Assembly (NCBI GenBank): GCA_028583685.1
Contig: JAMXIF010001253.1
Location: 98,829,801 to 98,893,800, forward strand
Direction: 5' to 3'
DNA from: Petaurus breviceps papuanus
Lineage: Eukaryota; Chordata; Mammalia; Diprotodontia; Petauridae
Length of the DNA stretch: 64,000 nt
Under the pieces are notes generated by a model, which was not told where the DNA came from, ran no database searches, and saw only the letters and a list, made by a program, of their open reading frames with translations. Of this stretch, positions 52,475 to 63,312 are shown piece by piece. The position numbers and the translations under genes were made by a program. How positions within the stretch are numbered: position 1 is the first letter of the stretch; every line of letters starts with the position of its first letter.

Positions 52475-54785
52475 AGTCCAAGGGGAAGAAAAGATTATGT
52501 CTGGAGGTTAGCCTCTTTTCCAGGGCTGCATCAGCTTCTACATAGCCCTCCTTAGCCCACCAAGACATCTGGAAACTAAGCCATGGAACATTTTGCTTGG
52601 GATGCTGAGTGATCAGTAATAGAGAGGGTGAGCTGCAAATGTTTTCATCTGTCAGGTTTTATGTGTTTGCTGTCATTCAGCTACCTCCAAAGTCACAGCT
52701 GGTAAAACCAAATGGGTCATTTTACCACAATCAGACCAACGTCATGGTTCAGTGAGCACCATTTGTCCTAGAGGGTGAACGAAGCTGGGCACCTAATTAC
52801 AGCTCACAGTTAATATATTTATAATAGGAAAAAAGAAAATGACTGCTTTGAATGTTTTCCCCTCAACTAAAATCATTAAAAGGACAGATTGTACATGTAT
52901 TCCTTTTTAAAATTATTATTTCAATAGACTTAGCAACATAGTCTATATAGGGCGAAAAAATCCTAAGAAAGGCCTTAGCTGAACAGATTGTATCATCAGA
53001 TCCTACCACATTGTTTCTAATGGGGGAAATTAGCAGCTGAACATCAACACCTGTCACCACAAGCAGACCTTGGCATGCAAGCCCAGGTAGAAAAGCTAAG
53101 AATTTTTTTTAGTATGATTTGAAATTAGGCCACTAGATAAAATGCATGTCAGAGCTTAAAAGAAGCTGACCAAAGCAAATTTGCTTTGAAATGAAGTCTA
53201 TCTTCTGTGTTAAATTTCTAGGCATTAAGTCTGATATCTAAAAGAGAGAAGGGAGGGGGCTCAATGAGAAGGGTTTAGTAGGGCTTGTGGTGAGTGAATA
53301 AATAAAAATGTGCAGACATAGGTAGTATTCCTAACTAGAGAGGGTTTATCCTGTCCCCTTTTCAAGAACAAAAGGCACCAACCAGAGACAACCATATGTA
53401 GCCCTTCCTCACTTTTGGTGCCTCTGACTATGTCCAGAGCTGTACCTAGGAAATAGAAAAGAGAAGCTTACCCAAGGGTAGAAAATTTAGAGGACATTAA
53501 AAAAAACCCTGTCCCAAGATGTATTTCTTTTACCTGAAGGCTTATTAAATTTCTATATATATCACTGCTTCCTCCTGTAGTAGACCCTGGTACCCAGCAG
53601 CAAGGACTTTAGCCCTGGGAAATATTAATCTTTAACCTGGGGAACATTGTGCACTTTTGAGAAATGACTTTTAAAAATAGATCCCTCCGGGGCCAGATAC
53701 TAAAGGAAGTGAATATCCTGTCATGTAGTTTAGCAGGGCAAAACCCTAAAGGTGCCCTATGTCAGGCTTCCTCTGTCACCCCTGCTTCTTTCCCCCAGGC
53801 ACAGAAATGTTAGTGTTAGCTTTGGCCGTGTCTATGTGTTTCAGGCACTTAATACGGCTATGATCCTTGTGATCAATACTGATGACTACAAATGAATTGA
53901 TTAGACTGCTGTTAAGGGAGCCAGAATCAATAAGTCTGTTGATATCTTATGTAGCAAAGGTCTGGTCTCAGCCTCATAAAAGGTTTCTGCCCATTTCTTT
54001 TACCTGGTGACCCAGCAACCCCCATGTACACATTCTATGAACCCAACACAACTGCTTTTTATTTGTCATTTCTGCTGTTTTGGGAAGGCAGCAGAAACAA
54101 TCATTTCTCTTTCCTGTCATTGCTTCTTTTCAGATAGATAGAGAAAATAAGTTTTCTTGATACCAAAAGATCTACTTCCCAAGGGATCCCTGAAGAGCTG
54201 CTCAGGAAAGAAGGAGTTTGAAAAGTCATAATAGAAAGAGTAGCCCACAGCCCTTTCTCCAAATTGGAGGTTGTGGTCAGGTCTCTATTTCATTTATGGT
54301 GAAGTCCTAGGAGAGTAGGAAAAAATATGAGTATGAAAAGAGAGACAGAAAGTGGGGAGATGCCATGAAGCCTGACTTATTTCTTCTTCGACCTGAAGAA
54401 AACAAGAGCCATCAATCCTCTGATGTTGTTCACCCCTGCAGCTTCCTTAAGGAAGTAACCAGCTATGCACATGTTAAAAGAAAAAAAAAAAGTGAATTCC
54501 TTAAGTTTGTCTTTGGTGTCCTCCTAATATCACTATTCAGTAATGTCTCCCCCTGCTTTAGTTATTCTTCTACCCTTCCCCTCTCCCCAGTACTTCTCTC
54601 ATGTACCATTCTCATAGGGTTTTGCTCCAAAGATCTGTTGTCAAGCCAGGCCCCTCCTCTCATATTGTATGATAAAGACGTAAGGGTGTAGTGTTCCTCC
54701 ATGATCTCCATTTTAATAGTGAACAGTTGAAGAATCAGGGGAGTGAATTTTGAGTAATGGGTGGGCAGAGGTATTTGGGGACAAG
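52475..54785. other. Repeat-poor unassigned sequence
   Basis: About 2.3 kb with no clear interspersed repeat. 52620-52870 (CTGTCATTCAGCTACCTCC, CACCTAATTACAGCTCACAG) and 53820-53960 (ATGACTACAAATGAATTGAT) have non-coding-element texture. The 108-codon frame at 54365-54691 starts ATG but shows no domain, and its C-terminal half lies in pyrimidine-rich sequence; not called. Confidence 0.4.
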
Positions 54786-54789
54786 ACTT

Positions 54790-55025
54790 CCTGTTGTTCA
54801 GTTGTTTTTCAGTCATGTCTGACTCTTTATGACCCCTTTTGGGTTTTCTTGGCCAATATACTGGAGTGGTTTGCCATTTCCTTCTCCAAGTGAGGAACTG
54901 AGGCAAACAAGGTTAAGTGACTTGTCCAATTTCACACAGCTAGTATCTGAGGCTGGATTTGAACTCAGAAAGATGAGTCTTCCTGACTGGAAGCCTGGTG
55001 TTCTATTCCTTGCACCATCCAGCTT
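54790..55025 (-). mobile_element. MAR1-type CORE-SINE
   Basis: TGTTGTTCAGTTGTTTTTCA, GTCTGACTCTTTATGACCCC, TACTGGAGTGGTTTGCCATT, AAGTGACTTGTCCAATTTCA and GAACTCAGAAAGATGAGTCT in antisense. A short deletion removes the TTTTACAGATGAGGAAA block. Confidence 0.92.
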
Positions 55026-55029
55026 CTCA

Positions 55030-55635
55030 TCTAATATCCCTCATATCTAACCGTATGCATAAGCAGTTTACTCTTAAAGTGTTTGGAGGGTAATTAAAAG
55101 GAGTTTCTATTTGAGGCCTTTGAATTCACCCAAGCCACAGAGAAGTCCTCCAGAAGGGATAATCCCCCTATACCCAACTTGGAAACCTGTTCCAAAATTT
55201 GATAATCACAAGCAACAACATTTAGCTATTTCCACATTCTAATTATAAACTTGAACCCCATTAGTCTGATATGTAAGGCATTATTGGAACAGCAGGCCAA
55301 TGCATAACTCTAACTGGTGCTCTCAGAATGTTTGCACTTAGATACCTTGCTTTTTAGAGCCCATTTGTGTGTCTAATGAACAGGGTACATTTGGATCACT
55401 TTCCTAACAATGTGTAACTGGAAAACCCCCTTGACATTGAAGATGCTTTAAATGGATATTTGTGCCTTCACACCATTTAGTCATACTGTTTCCTCAGCTT
55501 GGGGGAAACACCCTTACCTCCTGCAATTCTCATATTCAGTCCCTTCTTCTAAGCCCTCTCTTAAGGGAAGCCCTTCTTAATTAACATCACCCCACTATTA
55601 TTAGTCTACTCTCTTATACAGTAGGTGGACACACA
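55030..55635. other. Unassigned sequence
   Basis: No gene or repeat family is recognised. 55250-55470 is repeat-free with unique texture. Confidence 0.4.
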
Positions 55636-55639
55636 TGCA

Positions 55640-55790
55640 TCCATTTAAATCAATCACCAAAGTATTTATTAATTGCTTACAGTGTGCTAGCTAGGCACTA
55701 TGTACTAATCATTGGGAATCCAGGGAAAAAGTGAGAAGAGTCTTTGCCTTCAAGGAACTTACTTTCTAATAGAAACCCATGTCAGATCTG
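55640..55790 (-). repeat. L2 3' end, first part of a split copy
   Basis: AAAGTATTTATTAATTGCTT, TGCTAGCTAGGCACTATGTA and TCTTTGCCTTCAAGGAACTT in antisense. The copy continues at 56130 after an RTE-tailed SINE. Confidence 0.78.
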
Positions 55791-55794
55791 TCAG

Positions 55795-56128
55795 TGAGTT
55801 AGAGGGGTGTCTACCCCAAGCATACTACCCTGGCAGAATGGGTGAATGGAAATAGTTTGTTCTAGCGGCCATGGAGGCAGCTGAAGCAGGTGCTGTGGAA
55901 GCTTAGAGCTTGGTAAGACATGGAAGACACCAAGGTCATCTACTGCATCCTGGGTTATTGCTAGTCATCTTGAATTTTGTCTTGCCACTGGACTTTGATG
56001 ACTGGAAGAGAGAGTGAGGCTGAAGGCTTTGTGCAACTCTGCCTCCCTTAAATTCAACTCATCCATGAGTCAATACACAGATGTCATTGGTCCTCTTTGA
56101 AAACAAAGTACAAACAACAACAACAACA
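55795..56128 (+). mobile_element. RTE-tailed SINE
   Basis: AGCGGCCATGGAGGCAGCTG, GCAGGTGCTGTGGAAGCTTA, GACACCAAGGTCATCTACTG, TGTCTTGCCACTGGACTTTG, CTGATGTCATTGG-like ACAGATGTCATTGGTCCTCT and an (AAC)n end. The tail type points to mobilisation by an RTE-clade LINE rather than L1. The 5' boundary is not exact. Confidence 0.82.
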
Positions 56129-56129
56129 A

Positions 56130-56540
56130 CATACAAGATACTGGAGTTTCTTGAGCAGTGGAGTGATGTAGTCAGACTTGTGCCTTGGGCAGATCACTGT
56201 GTGGAGGGTACATTAGAGGACGTTCAGGTGAGCGGTGGTGAGGGCCTGAGCTAGGGTGGTGGCGGTGTGAGTGGAGAAAAAGGGAAGCGTATGAGAAACG
56301 GGGTGGAGAAAGAAATGACAAGATGCAGAAAACGACAAGACACGTGGAAGGAGAGCGAGAAGTTAAGGATCCCCCCAAGCCTGTGAAACTGGGTGATGGG
56401 AATGGTGATAATAACCTAGACAGAAATAGGGAAGTTCAGAAAGGAGGTGGGTTTTAGCAGGAAAATAAAGGTTTAGACACTGTCGAGTTTGAGATTCCTA
56501 TGGAAAATCTAGTTTGAAATTTCCAATAAGTTATAAAAGA
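56130..56540 (-). mobile_element. L2-clade LINE, antisense interior
   Basis: TACTGGAGTTTCTTGAGCAG, GAGTGATGTAGTCAGACTTG, GGCCTGAGCTAGGGTGGTGG, AGAAATAGGGAAGTTCAGAA and GTCGAGTTTGAGATTCCTAT are the antisense of the CR1/L2 ORF2 3' region. The TGATGTAGTCAGACTTG block is the complement of the L2 'AGGTCTGACCATGTCA' segment seen in sense at 31850. Confidence 0.78.
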
Positions 56541-56769
56541 GTTGCCAACCAGCATTGGTAAAAACAGTCATTTTGTGAATCCCCTCCCCTCCCCCCCTGC
56601 ACCGATGGAATCCCATGTCTGGGAAAAACCCAAAACACATTGTACCTGTAAAGGACTACAAAGGCTATTCTATAATTATAGAAAACAACGGAATCCTTAT
56701 TGAATGGATCTACCCAAATTTTCCCATTCTTGCCCTTTATCAAGTCATATGCAGACCTCTGTTTTCTCT

Positions 56770-56885
56770 GTTAGTTCATCCTTTACATACTTCCACATGT
56801 TGTCTTTCACTAGTGAAGCTTTTAGCACAGTACCTGCATATAGTAGGTGCTTCATAAATGTTTATTGATTGACTAGTAGAAGATT
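56770..56885 (+). repeat. L2 3'-end fragment
   Basis: TTTTAGCACAGTACCTGCAT, AGTAGGTGCTTCATAAATGT and TTATTGATTGACTAG in sense. Confidence 0.75.
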
Positions 56886-56919
56886 AGAATCTATGTGTTT
56901 TAAAGGCTTGTAGGGCCAC

Positions 56920-57112
56920 AGAATCAGGTTCAGAGCTGGAAGGGACCTTCCAATTCAGGAAGTCCACCCCTTCATTTGACAGAGGAGAACACTGCAGCCC
57001 ATAGAGGGATATGATCTGTTCAGATTCATGCGGACAGTTAGTGGCAGAGACGGGATTTGAACCCAGGCCCTCTCCAAATCCAGTTTTCTTCCTACACTAT
57101 GTTGCCTAATTC
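56920..57112 (-). repeat. MIR-related SINE (AGAAGGGACC subtype)
   Basis: CAGAATCAGGTTCAGAGCTG, GAAGGGACCTTCCAATTCAG, CATTTGACAGAGGAGAACAC, TTTGAACCCAGGCCCTCTCC and ACACTATGTTGCC in antisense, full length. Confidence 0.88.
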
Positions 57113-57359
57113 TATTTCACAGCCCCTATCTGCCTCTGTGTAGGTTAATGGACTTCGTTTTGGTTTAATTAAAAAGAGATGATAGTGAGTGACCCCACTG
57201 TCTTGCTGAGTTTGAAATATAGTAACATCTGCAGAGGAGATAGAAATGGGGAGGAGATGGCTTTCTCTTTCGTTAAATTCCTCCAGCATGTTGTGCTGTT
57301 CAAGTCCTGTGTTACCTTTTAGTACAGTACAAGAAAAAGAGAAACATTTTGGCACATTT

Positions 57360-57535
57360 GGAAAAAGCATAGGGTTTGGAATCAGAGGCCCTTAGTTTGA
57401 AACCTTGATCTGCTACTTAACCTGCCCTTGTGACTTTAGACAAATGACTTAACCCATCTAGGCCTTAGTTTCCTCATCTATAAAATGGGATTGGACTCCA
57501 TGACCTCTAACATCTCTTTCAGCTCTGAAGGAGCC
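57360..57535 (+). repeat. MIR-type SINE
   Basis: GGGTTTGGAATCAGAGGCCC, TGTGACTTTAGACAAATGAC, TTAGTTTCCTCATCTATAAA and CCATGACCTCTAACATCTCT in sense. Confidence 0.85.
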
Positions 57536-57539
57536 TTCA

Positions 57540-58080
57540 GGAAATCTTGAAGTACGTGGGGAAAGCTATTTACCCTTCTACTGAATACTCCCATTCCATC
57601 ATTGTGGCCTAGATAGTATTTCTTCTGTATCTTACACATGTTCCTCTTTCCTTATTATCTGCTGTCTTTTTTTCTCCACTGTTAGTTGCAGCTAATCACC
57701 ATTTCCGTGGTTTTCTCCTCCTCTGGTCTGCTGGTCTCCTTGCTCTATTTTTCTCTTTTTTTTCTTGTTCCTTGCCCCTTCTCCTAAAATTCTTGGCTTA
57801 GATGTTGTTGGGATTTTGTTTCCATAGCCTTCCCTTGCCAATGAGATCATACATCTTTCTAGTTTAATCTACCAATCATGTAACATCTCCTTCAGTCTTT
57901 GTGTCTTCCGCTCTTTTTAGTAGCTGCTTGTGCTTACAGCTTTGGGGGATACTTTGGGATTTATGACTATTCCAGATGGTTGATGATATCAGTTGTCTCT
58001 GCACCAGAGAAGTGGCATATCACTGAATGAAAGAATTTGGGATTATCTACTCATATCAGCATGCCAATATTCTCCAGTTA
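57540..58080. other. Unassigned sequence
   Basis: Pyrimidine-rich in places (57655-57780). No gene is supported. Confidence 0.4.
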
Positions 58081-58084
58081 GCAG

Positions 58085-58600
58085 AGGTAACAAAGAATTG
58101 ACATATACACATATATAAGCACATATTTATAAACACATTTAACACAAATTTGACATATACAAACATATACACATATTTACACACATATATGTATATATAC
58201 AAACACATAATTAACAAAGAATTGACATACATATATACAAACATATTTTAAAAGGAGAAAGCTTTTTAGAGGAAATAAATCTTTTCTGGCTCTAAATCTT
58301 TCAACTCTAAATTCTAGCTGCCACATATATATTCCCATATATACATATATGTATATATTACATTTATGTGTACATGTTCATTTGTTGCATTAAAATATGT
58401 TGTCATATGTGATCATATATTATGCAATATGTGGTCATAATACATACTATATATGGTTCATAGCTATCTAGATAGCTATGGAATATATCTACAGAATCAT
58501 AGATGTACAATTGGAAGGGGCTTCTTTCTACCTCCTTCCCAAATTATACATATGTATATGTATATACATATATGTATGCATGTATATGTAAATTCTTTGC
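58085..58600. repeat. AT-rich imperfect (TATACA/TATATG)n with longer repeat unit
   Basis: AACAAAGAATTGACATA occurs at 58089-58105 and again at 58213-58229, with TTTGACATATACAAACATAT variants between. This is a degenerate array with a unit of 60-120 bp. 58320-58600 is (ATATGT)n-like with an embedded MIR scrap (CAGAATCATAGATGTACAAT, 58492-58511). Confidence 0.8.
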
Positions 58601-58899
58601 TAAGCTGTGCTAATGGAGAAGAACAGCAAAATGTTGATATGAATAGAAAATCCAAAATTATTTTATTGAATGAGACCCAATGGTGCTCAGATAACTGATG
58701 TCATGTATATGTTTGTAGGTAGGCAGAATGGAATGATGGAATGAATAAATCTTCTTTTATCTGCCCATGAGGAAATGACCAAAATATAGAGATGTGGTCC
58801 CTAGACTTTGTAGCAAATTTCCTTGACTTTGTTTCAAATCTTCAATCTGGAATCATAATATTTTTCTTTCCTGTGCCTTTTTTTTTCTTATCAAGGGTA

Positions 58900-59092
58900 A
58901 AGTTTGAAGTGTATAAGTCATTACCTACATAGATTTGTTATGCTGAAAAGTAATTTAGATATACTTTAGTCTACCTTGTTCATTTTACAGATAAGGAAAC
59001 TGAGGTCCAGGTAAGTGGAAAGATTTGCCTACAGTTTCACAACTCATAATGAGGGAAAGCCAGCATTCAAACCCATGTCTTTTGACCCCCAA
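58900..59092 (-). repeat. MIR-related SINE (AGAAGGGACC subtype)
   Basis: AAGTAATTTAGATATACTTT, TTCATTTTACAGATAAGGAA, ACTGAGGTCCAGGTAAGTGG and TCAAACCCATGTCTTTTGAC in antisense. Confidence 0.78.
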
Positions 59093-59094
59093 AT

Positions 59095-59610
59095 TCATTG
59101 CTCTTTTCTTCCACCAAAGCATTTTACTTCAGAAGTTAGATTCGACTTTTTAGAAGGCTCACTAACTGCATTTTTGAGCTCTCCCCTAATCTTAACCTTC
59201 CTGTCCCAGCATGAGGATGCTGACTGTTTTCACCAAAAAGAGCCTGGATTTCTTCCTTGCAACTTCTCTGAATCCTGAGCAGATGAGCCCATCTTTTAGG
59301 ATGACTTCACTGGGCATCTTAATGTTCTCAGAGAAGAAAAAGTTGTATGTTCATGATAGGCCACAGAAGTGCATGGAGCTTTCGCTAGAATAAAAATGTT
59401 CCTTCTTGTCCAAATATCCATTGAGTCATTTTGACTCTGCAGGGTATTTTGCAAGAGGCTGTTGATTTTACATTAGTGCTCCTCACAAGACTTAGTATTA
59501 TTTGATGGGTGTTTCTAATGTGCTCATAAAATGAATTCTTTGTTTATAAAACTGCATTTTGGAACATTCCAGACATTGAAGTGCCTCTTATGTTTGAAGC
59601 CCTGGGTGGG
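59095..59610. other. Unassigned sequence
   Basis: No gene or repeat family is recognised. The frame at 59015-59278 starts within a SINE and is not a gene. Confidence 0.4.
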
Positions 59611-59615
59611 GGTGG

Positions 59616-60142
59616 TGTAGCGGCAAGCACCCCAAGCACATCCTCAGGGTTTGCTGCCCAAACAGGTTCTTGGATCTGCTTTGTTAAAGGAAAACAACTC
59701 AAAATGGGTTAACAAGCTTATTTTAATCAGTCAGACATATATCATTTACCTTGTTCAGGGGAAAAGGTCAGCACCCCAAACTTCAAAGTATACAATCAGA
59801 ATTATCAAGACAGAAACAGATCAAGTAGACAGCTTTCCAAACTGTCCAACCATTATATCCATACCAAATCAACATCTGGGTTTTTCAAAGCCGGGGGGGC
59901 CCTGGACAACGGCTTCCCAGAATACAGATCAAATCACAGAACACTTCTCAAAGTGAGCCCCCAAAACAAAGCTACACATCAGGGCTTATATAGCCTTCTC
60001 CTGGCTCAGAAAATGTAACAACCTTATTGACTCACTGGCCAATCAAGAAGTATCTACTGAAAAACAAGCCTCCCACCCCAGGCTTCAGGTACACTTTAGC
60101 CTAGGGGCAGGGAAGATCTTCCAAATTTGTATTCCCATTACA
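59616..60142 (-). mobile_element. Solo LTR of an endogenous retrovirus (family A)
   Basis: A 527-bp LTR in antisense, TG...CA, bracketed by a perfect 5-bp repeat GGTGG (59611-59615, 60143-60147). On the minus strand the order is: U3 start TGTAATGGGAATAC, the family core GGAAGATCTTCCCTGCCC, a TATA box CTATATAAG at 59985-59993, an AATAAG-type polyadenylation region near 59717, and a U5 ending in a GGTGCTTGCCGCTACA block. It shares both ends with the LTR at 22142. The retroviral interior is absent, as after LTR-LTR recombination. The intact duplication and retained CpGs suggest it is the youngest of the three. Confidence 0.93.
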
Positions 60143-60147
60143 GGTGG

Positions 60148-60300
60148 GCAGGATGGAGTTAAATCAGATGAGGTCTGATCTCTTGAGGAGCTAACTCTAG
60201 AAAGAGGGGTATGAGGTTTATACAAATAACCATAGCATACATTAGAACATAATAACATATAAAAGGGCAGTTTTACAAGTGCCTACCAAACAATTACTCT
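60148..60300. other. Unassigned sequence
   Basis: Short stretch with nothing recognisable. Confidence 0.4.
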
Positions 60301-60304
60301 ATGA

Positions 60305-60515
60305 GATGTTGTTCAGTTGTTTCAGTCATATCCCACTCTTTGTGACCCCATTTGAGGTTTTCTTGACAAAGATACTGCAGTGGTTGTCATTTCCTTCTCT
60401 GGCTCATTTTACAGATGAGGAAACTGAAGCAAACAGGGGTGAGTGACTTGTCCAGGGTCACACAACTAGTAAATGTCTGAGGTCGTATTTGAGGTCACAG
60501 CTTCCTGATTCCAGG
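60305..60515 (-). mobile_element. MAR1-type CORE-SINE
   Basis: GATGTTGTTCAGTTGTTTCA, TTTGTGACCCCATTTGAGGT, TTTTACAGATGAGGAAACTG and GGTCACACAACTAGTAAATG in antisense. The head ends near CCTGATTCCAGGC. Confidence 0.92.
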
Positions 60516-60519
60516 CAAA

Positions 60520-60970
60520 GCCATACCTAGGACAAGTCTACTAGGACTTTGACTCACAGAATTGATAGTTGGGAGGAGGGTTCTCTTTATTTTGATTATT
60601 TTTCTAGTTTGTCATACCTGTACTGTGGGCCCCTCCCCAGCCCTGTACCCCATGTTGTGACTTCTCCCTTTCCCTTTTCTGGCCCTGGGCTGCCACTCCC
60701 AAAGCCCTGTTTTTATAGCATCCTCTTTTTAGGCCCACTTTCCCAGTATCCTTCACCTGCTATATCCCTTCAGGGGCAGGAGTGGTAGAGTAGAAATATT
60801 CATCTATGCTACAGGGATACAAGTCATGTTACCTATGGGATGGGCCATTCATTTTCCTGCCAAGATGGTACATGGGATGGTCTATCTTCTGTTCTAATTC
60901 CTAGTTAAACCTCTGGAGTTGGTAGAGCAAGTATTATTATCCTTAAACAAGACTAAGAAAAGTTAAATCA
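60520..60970. other. Unassigned sequence
   Basis: A GC-richer, pyrimidine-rich part (60620-60780) gives a 79-codon frame without motifs. A SINE scrap is possible at 60930-60975. Confidence 0.4.
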
Positions 60971-60974
60971 TTTT

Positions 60975-61393
60975 CTCATTATAAGTCAATTAATAAACAT
61001 TTGTTAAGCACCCCTTGTGTGCTAGACACTGCACTGTCCTGGGGATAAAAACAAAGCAAAAGACTATCCCTACCTTAATGGAGATTGCAATCTAATAGGG
61101 AAGACAACATGCAACCAAATATATATAAAACAAACTATGCATACAGGGAAGATAGGAGATACTTAATAGGGAAGGCACTGGAATTAAGAGGGGTTGGAGA
61201 AAGGATTCCTGTAGAATGTGGGATTTTAGTGGAAACCAGGAAAGTCAGTAGTAGTCAGAGCAGAGGACAGAGAGCATTCCAGTCACAGTGAACAGCAGAG
61301 AAAATGCCCAGAGCCAATAGACACAGTGTTTTGTTCATGGACTATCTGAGAGGTCCTAGTTATTGGATTGAAAAGTATGTGTTGGACAGTATA
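60975..61393 (-). mobile_element. L2-clade LINE 3' part, interrupted by the ORF1-only element
   Basis: AATAAACATTTGTTAAGCAC, CTGGGGATAAAAACAAAGCA, ATTGCAATCTAATAGGGAAG, then further antisense L2 CACTGGAATTAAGAGGGGTT, TCCTGTAGAATGTGGGATTT, AATGCCCAGAGCCAATAGAC and AAGTATGTGTTGGACAGT. It breaks off where the G-run start of the next element begins. Confidence 0.8.
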
Positions 61394-62052
61394 GGGGGGG
61401 CGGAGCCAAGATGGCGGAGTAGAAGCACGACCTTCCCGCAGCTCCGGCTTCCACCTTCCCCAATCCATGTAAAAAGAGGACTCTAAACAAATTTTGGAGC
61501 TGCAGAACCCATAAAATGACACAGAGAAGCTAACCTCCAGCTGAGGACAGCCCGGCAGGCCGGCAGGAATTGCCCAGCACAACGCTCTGGGAGCCGAGCC
61601 CAGCCCCACGCTGAGGCTTTAGCCCCAGGGCGGGCCTGACCAGCTGCCTGCCAGAGGGACTCCAGATCAGCAGCAGCTGTGGCCGTTTCTAGATTTATCA
61701 ATACATAGATGCGAAGGACAAGGTGAGAGGCCAGTGCAGTCTGGACTTTGGGACCCAGTAAGTGGGAGTGTGTGGCTTTTACCCCCACGAGAAACCACTG
61801 AGACACCGGCACAGCCAGCACCACGTGGTGGCGTCAGCTCCTGGCCTGCAGAGTGTAGGGGGACCAACCACCAGTCTGAGGGGTAATCGCTCTTGCTTTA
61901 ACCTGCTTGGATCTGGATTGCAGTCTAGGGTGGAGGTCCTGGGGTGTGTGTCCAGCTTGCCAGAGCGTGTGGAGACCTCAGAGAGGGCACCCATCTAATA
62001 CCTCCGGAAGCTGAGAAAACCCCAGTGTTAGGAATGAAAACTCCCCTGTCTG

Positions 62053-63167
62053 GTGGCAGAGTCCTACTGTGGCAAAAAGCCCAAAAGTCAAATAATTGAG
62101 TGGCAAAATGAGCAGGAAAGGAAGCAAAGCAGACAGAAAATTCCAACATTACACTCCTATTTTGGGGATAAGAAGGAGCAAGGCATGGAACAGGAGGAAA
62201 ACAGTGAAGTCAGAACTCCTGCACCAAAAGCTTCAAAGGAAAATATGAGCTAGTTACAGGCCATAGAGGACCTTAAGAAGCAGATAAGAGAAGTGGAGGA
62301 AAAATTGGGAAGAGAAATGAGAACAGTGCAAGAAAATTATGAAATGAGAGTCAACAGCCTGACTGAGGAAAATAACACCTTAAAAAACAGACTAACTCAA
62401 ATGGCAAAGGAGGCTCAAAAAGGCAATGAGGAGAAGAATGCCTTAAAAAGTCGAATTTTCCAGATGGAAAAGGATCTCAAAAGCTCCATGAGGAGAATCA
62501 TTGCTTCAGAATTAGATTGGAGCAAATGGAAGCTAATGACTTTATGAGAAATCAAGATGCTGTTAAACAGATCCAAACAAATGAAAGAATAGAAGGCAAT
62601 GTGAAATATTTCATGGGAAAAACCACTGACCTGGAAAATAGATCCAGGAGAGATAACTTAAAAATTATTGGACTACCTGAAAGCCATGACCAAAGTAAGA
62701 GCCTAGAAAGCATCCTCCAGGAAGTTCTCAAAGAAAACTGCCCTGATGTTTTAGTACCAGAGGGCAAAATAGAGGTTGAAAGAATCCACTGATCACCTCC
62801 TGAAAAAGACCCCAAAAAGAAAACTCCTAGGAATATTATAGCCAGGTTCCGGAATTCCCAGATTAAGGAGAGAATATTACAAGCAGCCAGGAAGAAACAA
62901 TTTGAATAGTGTGGAAACACAATCAGAATAACCCAGGATCTGGCAGCTTCTACACTGAGGGATTGAAGGGCTTGGAATGTGATATTCCGGAGGTCAAGGG
63001 AGCTGGGACTAAAACCAAGGGTCACCTACCCAGCAAAACTGAGTATCATGTTTCAGGGGAAAATATGGTCATTCAGTGGAATAGAGGACTTTCAAGCATT
63101 CTTGCTGAAAAAACCAGAGTTGAATAGAAAAATTGACATTCAGATACAAGAAGCAAGAGAAGCATGA
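62053..63167 (+). pseudogene. L1 ORF1 protein relic
   Basis: An RNA-binding chaperone relic of the L1 ORF1p type. N-terminal part: basic, then a coiled coil from 62258 to about 62515 (heptad-like QAIEDLKKQIREVEEKL and LTEENNTLKNRLTQM). The RRM begins near 62600 with TTDLENRSRRDNLKIIGLPE, which matches the conserved DLENRSRRxNLRIxGxPE. The C-terminal domain spans 62810-63167 (PRNIIARF, ILQAARKK, YPAKLSIMFQGKIWSF, FLLKKPELN). Breaks: stop TAG at 62251, a frameshift near 62515, and in-frame stops at 62790 (CGA to TGA at a usual Arg), 62907 and 62964. No clean initiator ATG was identified. The antisense frame of 157 codons (62552-63025) is a shadow. Confidence 0.88.
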
Positions 63168-63279
63168 GAAGGTAAACAGGGAAAAGAAATCATAAGGAAC
63201 TTATCAAAGTTGAACTATTAACATCCTACATGGAAAAACAATAATTGTAATTTATGAAACTTTTCTCAGTAGTTGAAGG

Positions 63280-63312
63280 GATTAGAAATATATATATATA
63301 TATATATGTCTA
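63280..63312. repeat. (TA)n microsatellite in the element's 3' UTR
   Basis: A short (AT)n run with a TATGTCTATATATG continuation. Confidence 0.9.

Noticed and set aside
54365-54691. 108-codon ATG-initiated frame
   Set aside because: No domain, signal peptide or splice context was seen, and its C-terminal half lies in pyrimidine-rich sequence.
61394-61900. GC-rich CCAAGATGGCGG start looking like a housekeeping promoter or 5' exon
   Set aside because: The sequence and the ORF1 that follows identify an L1-type 5' UTR; the YY1-like box is part of L1.
62552-63025. 157-codon minus-strand frame, the longest N-free frame in the window
   Set aside because: It is the antisense shadow of the L1 ORF1 RRM and C-terminal domain.
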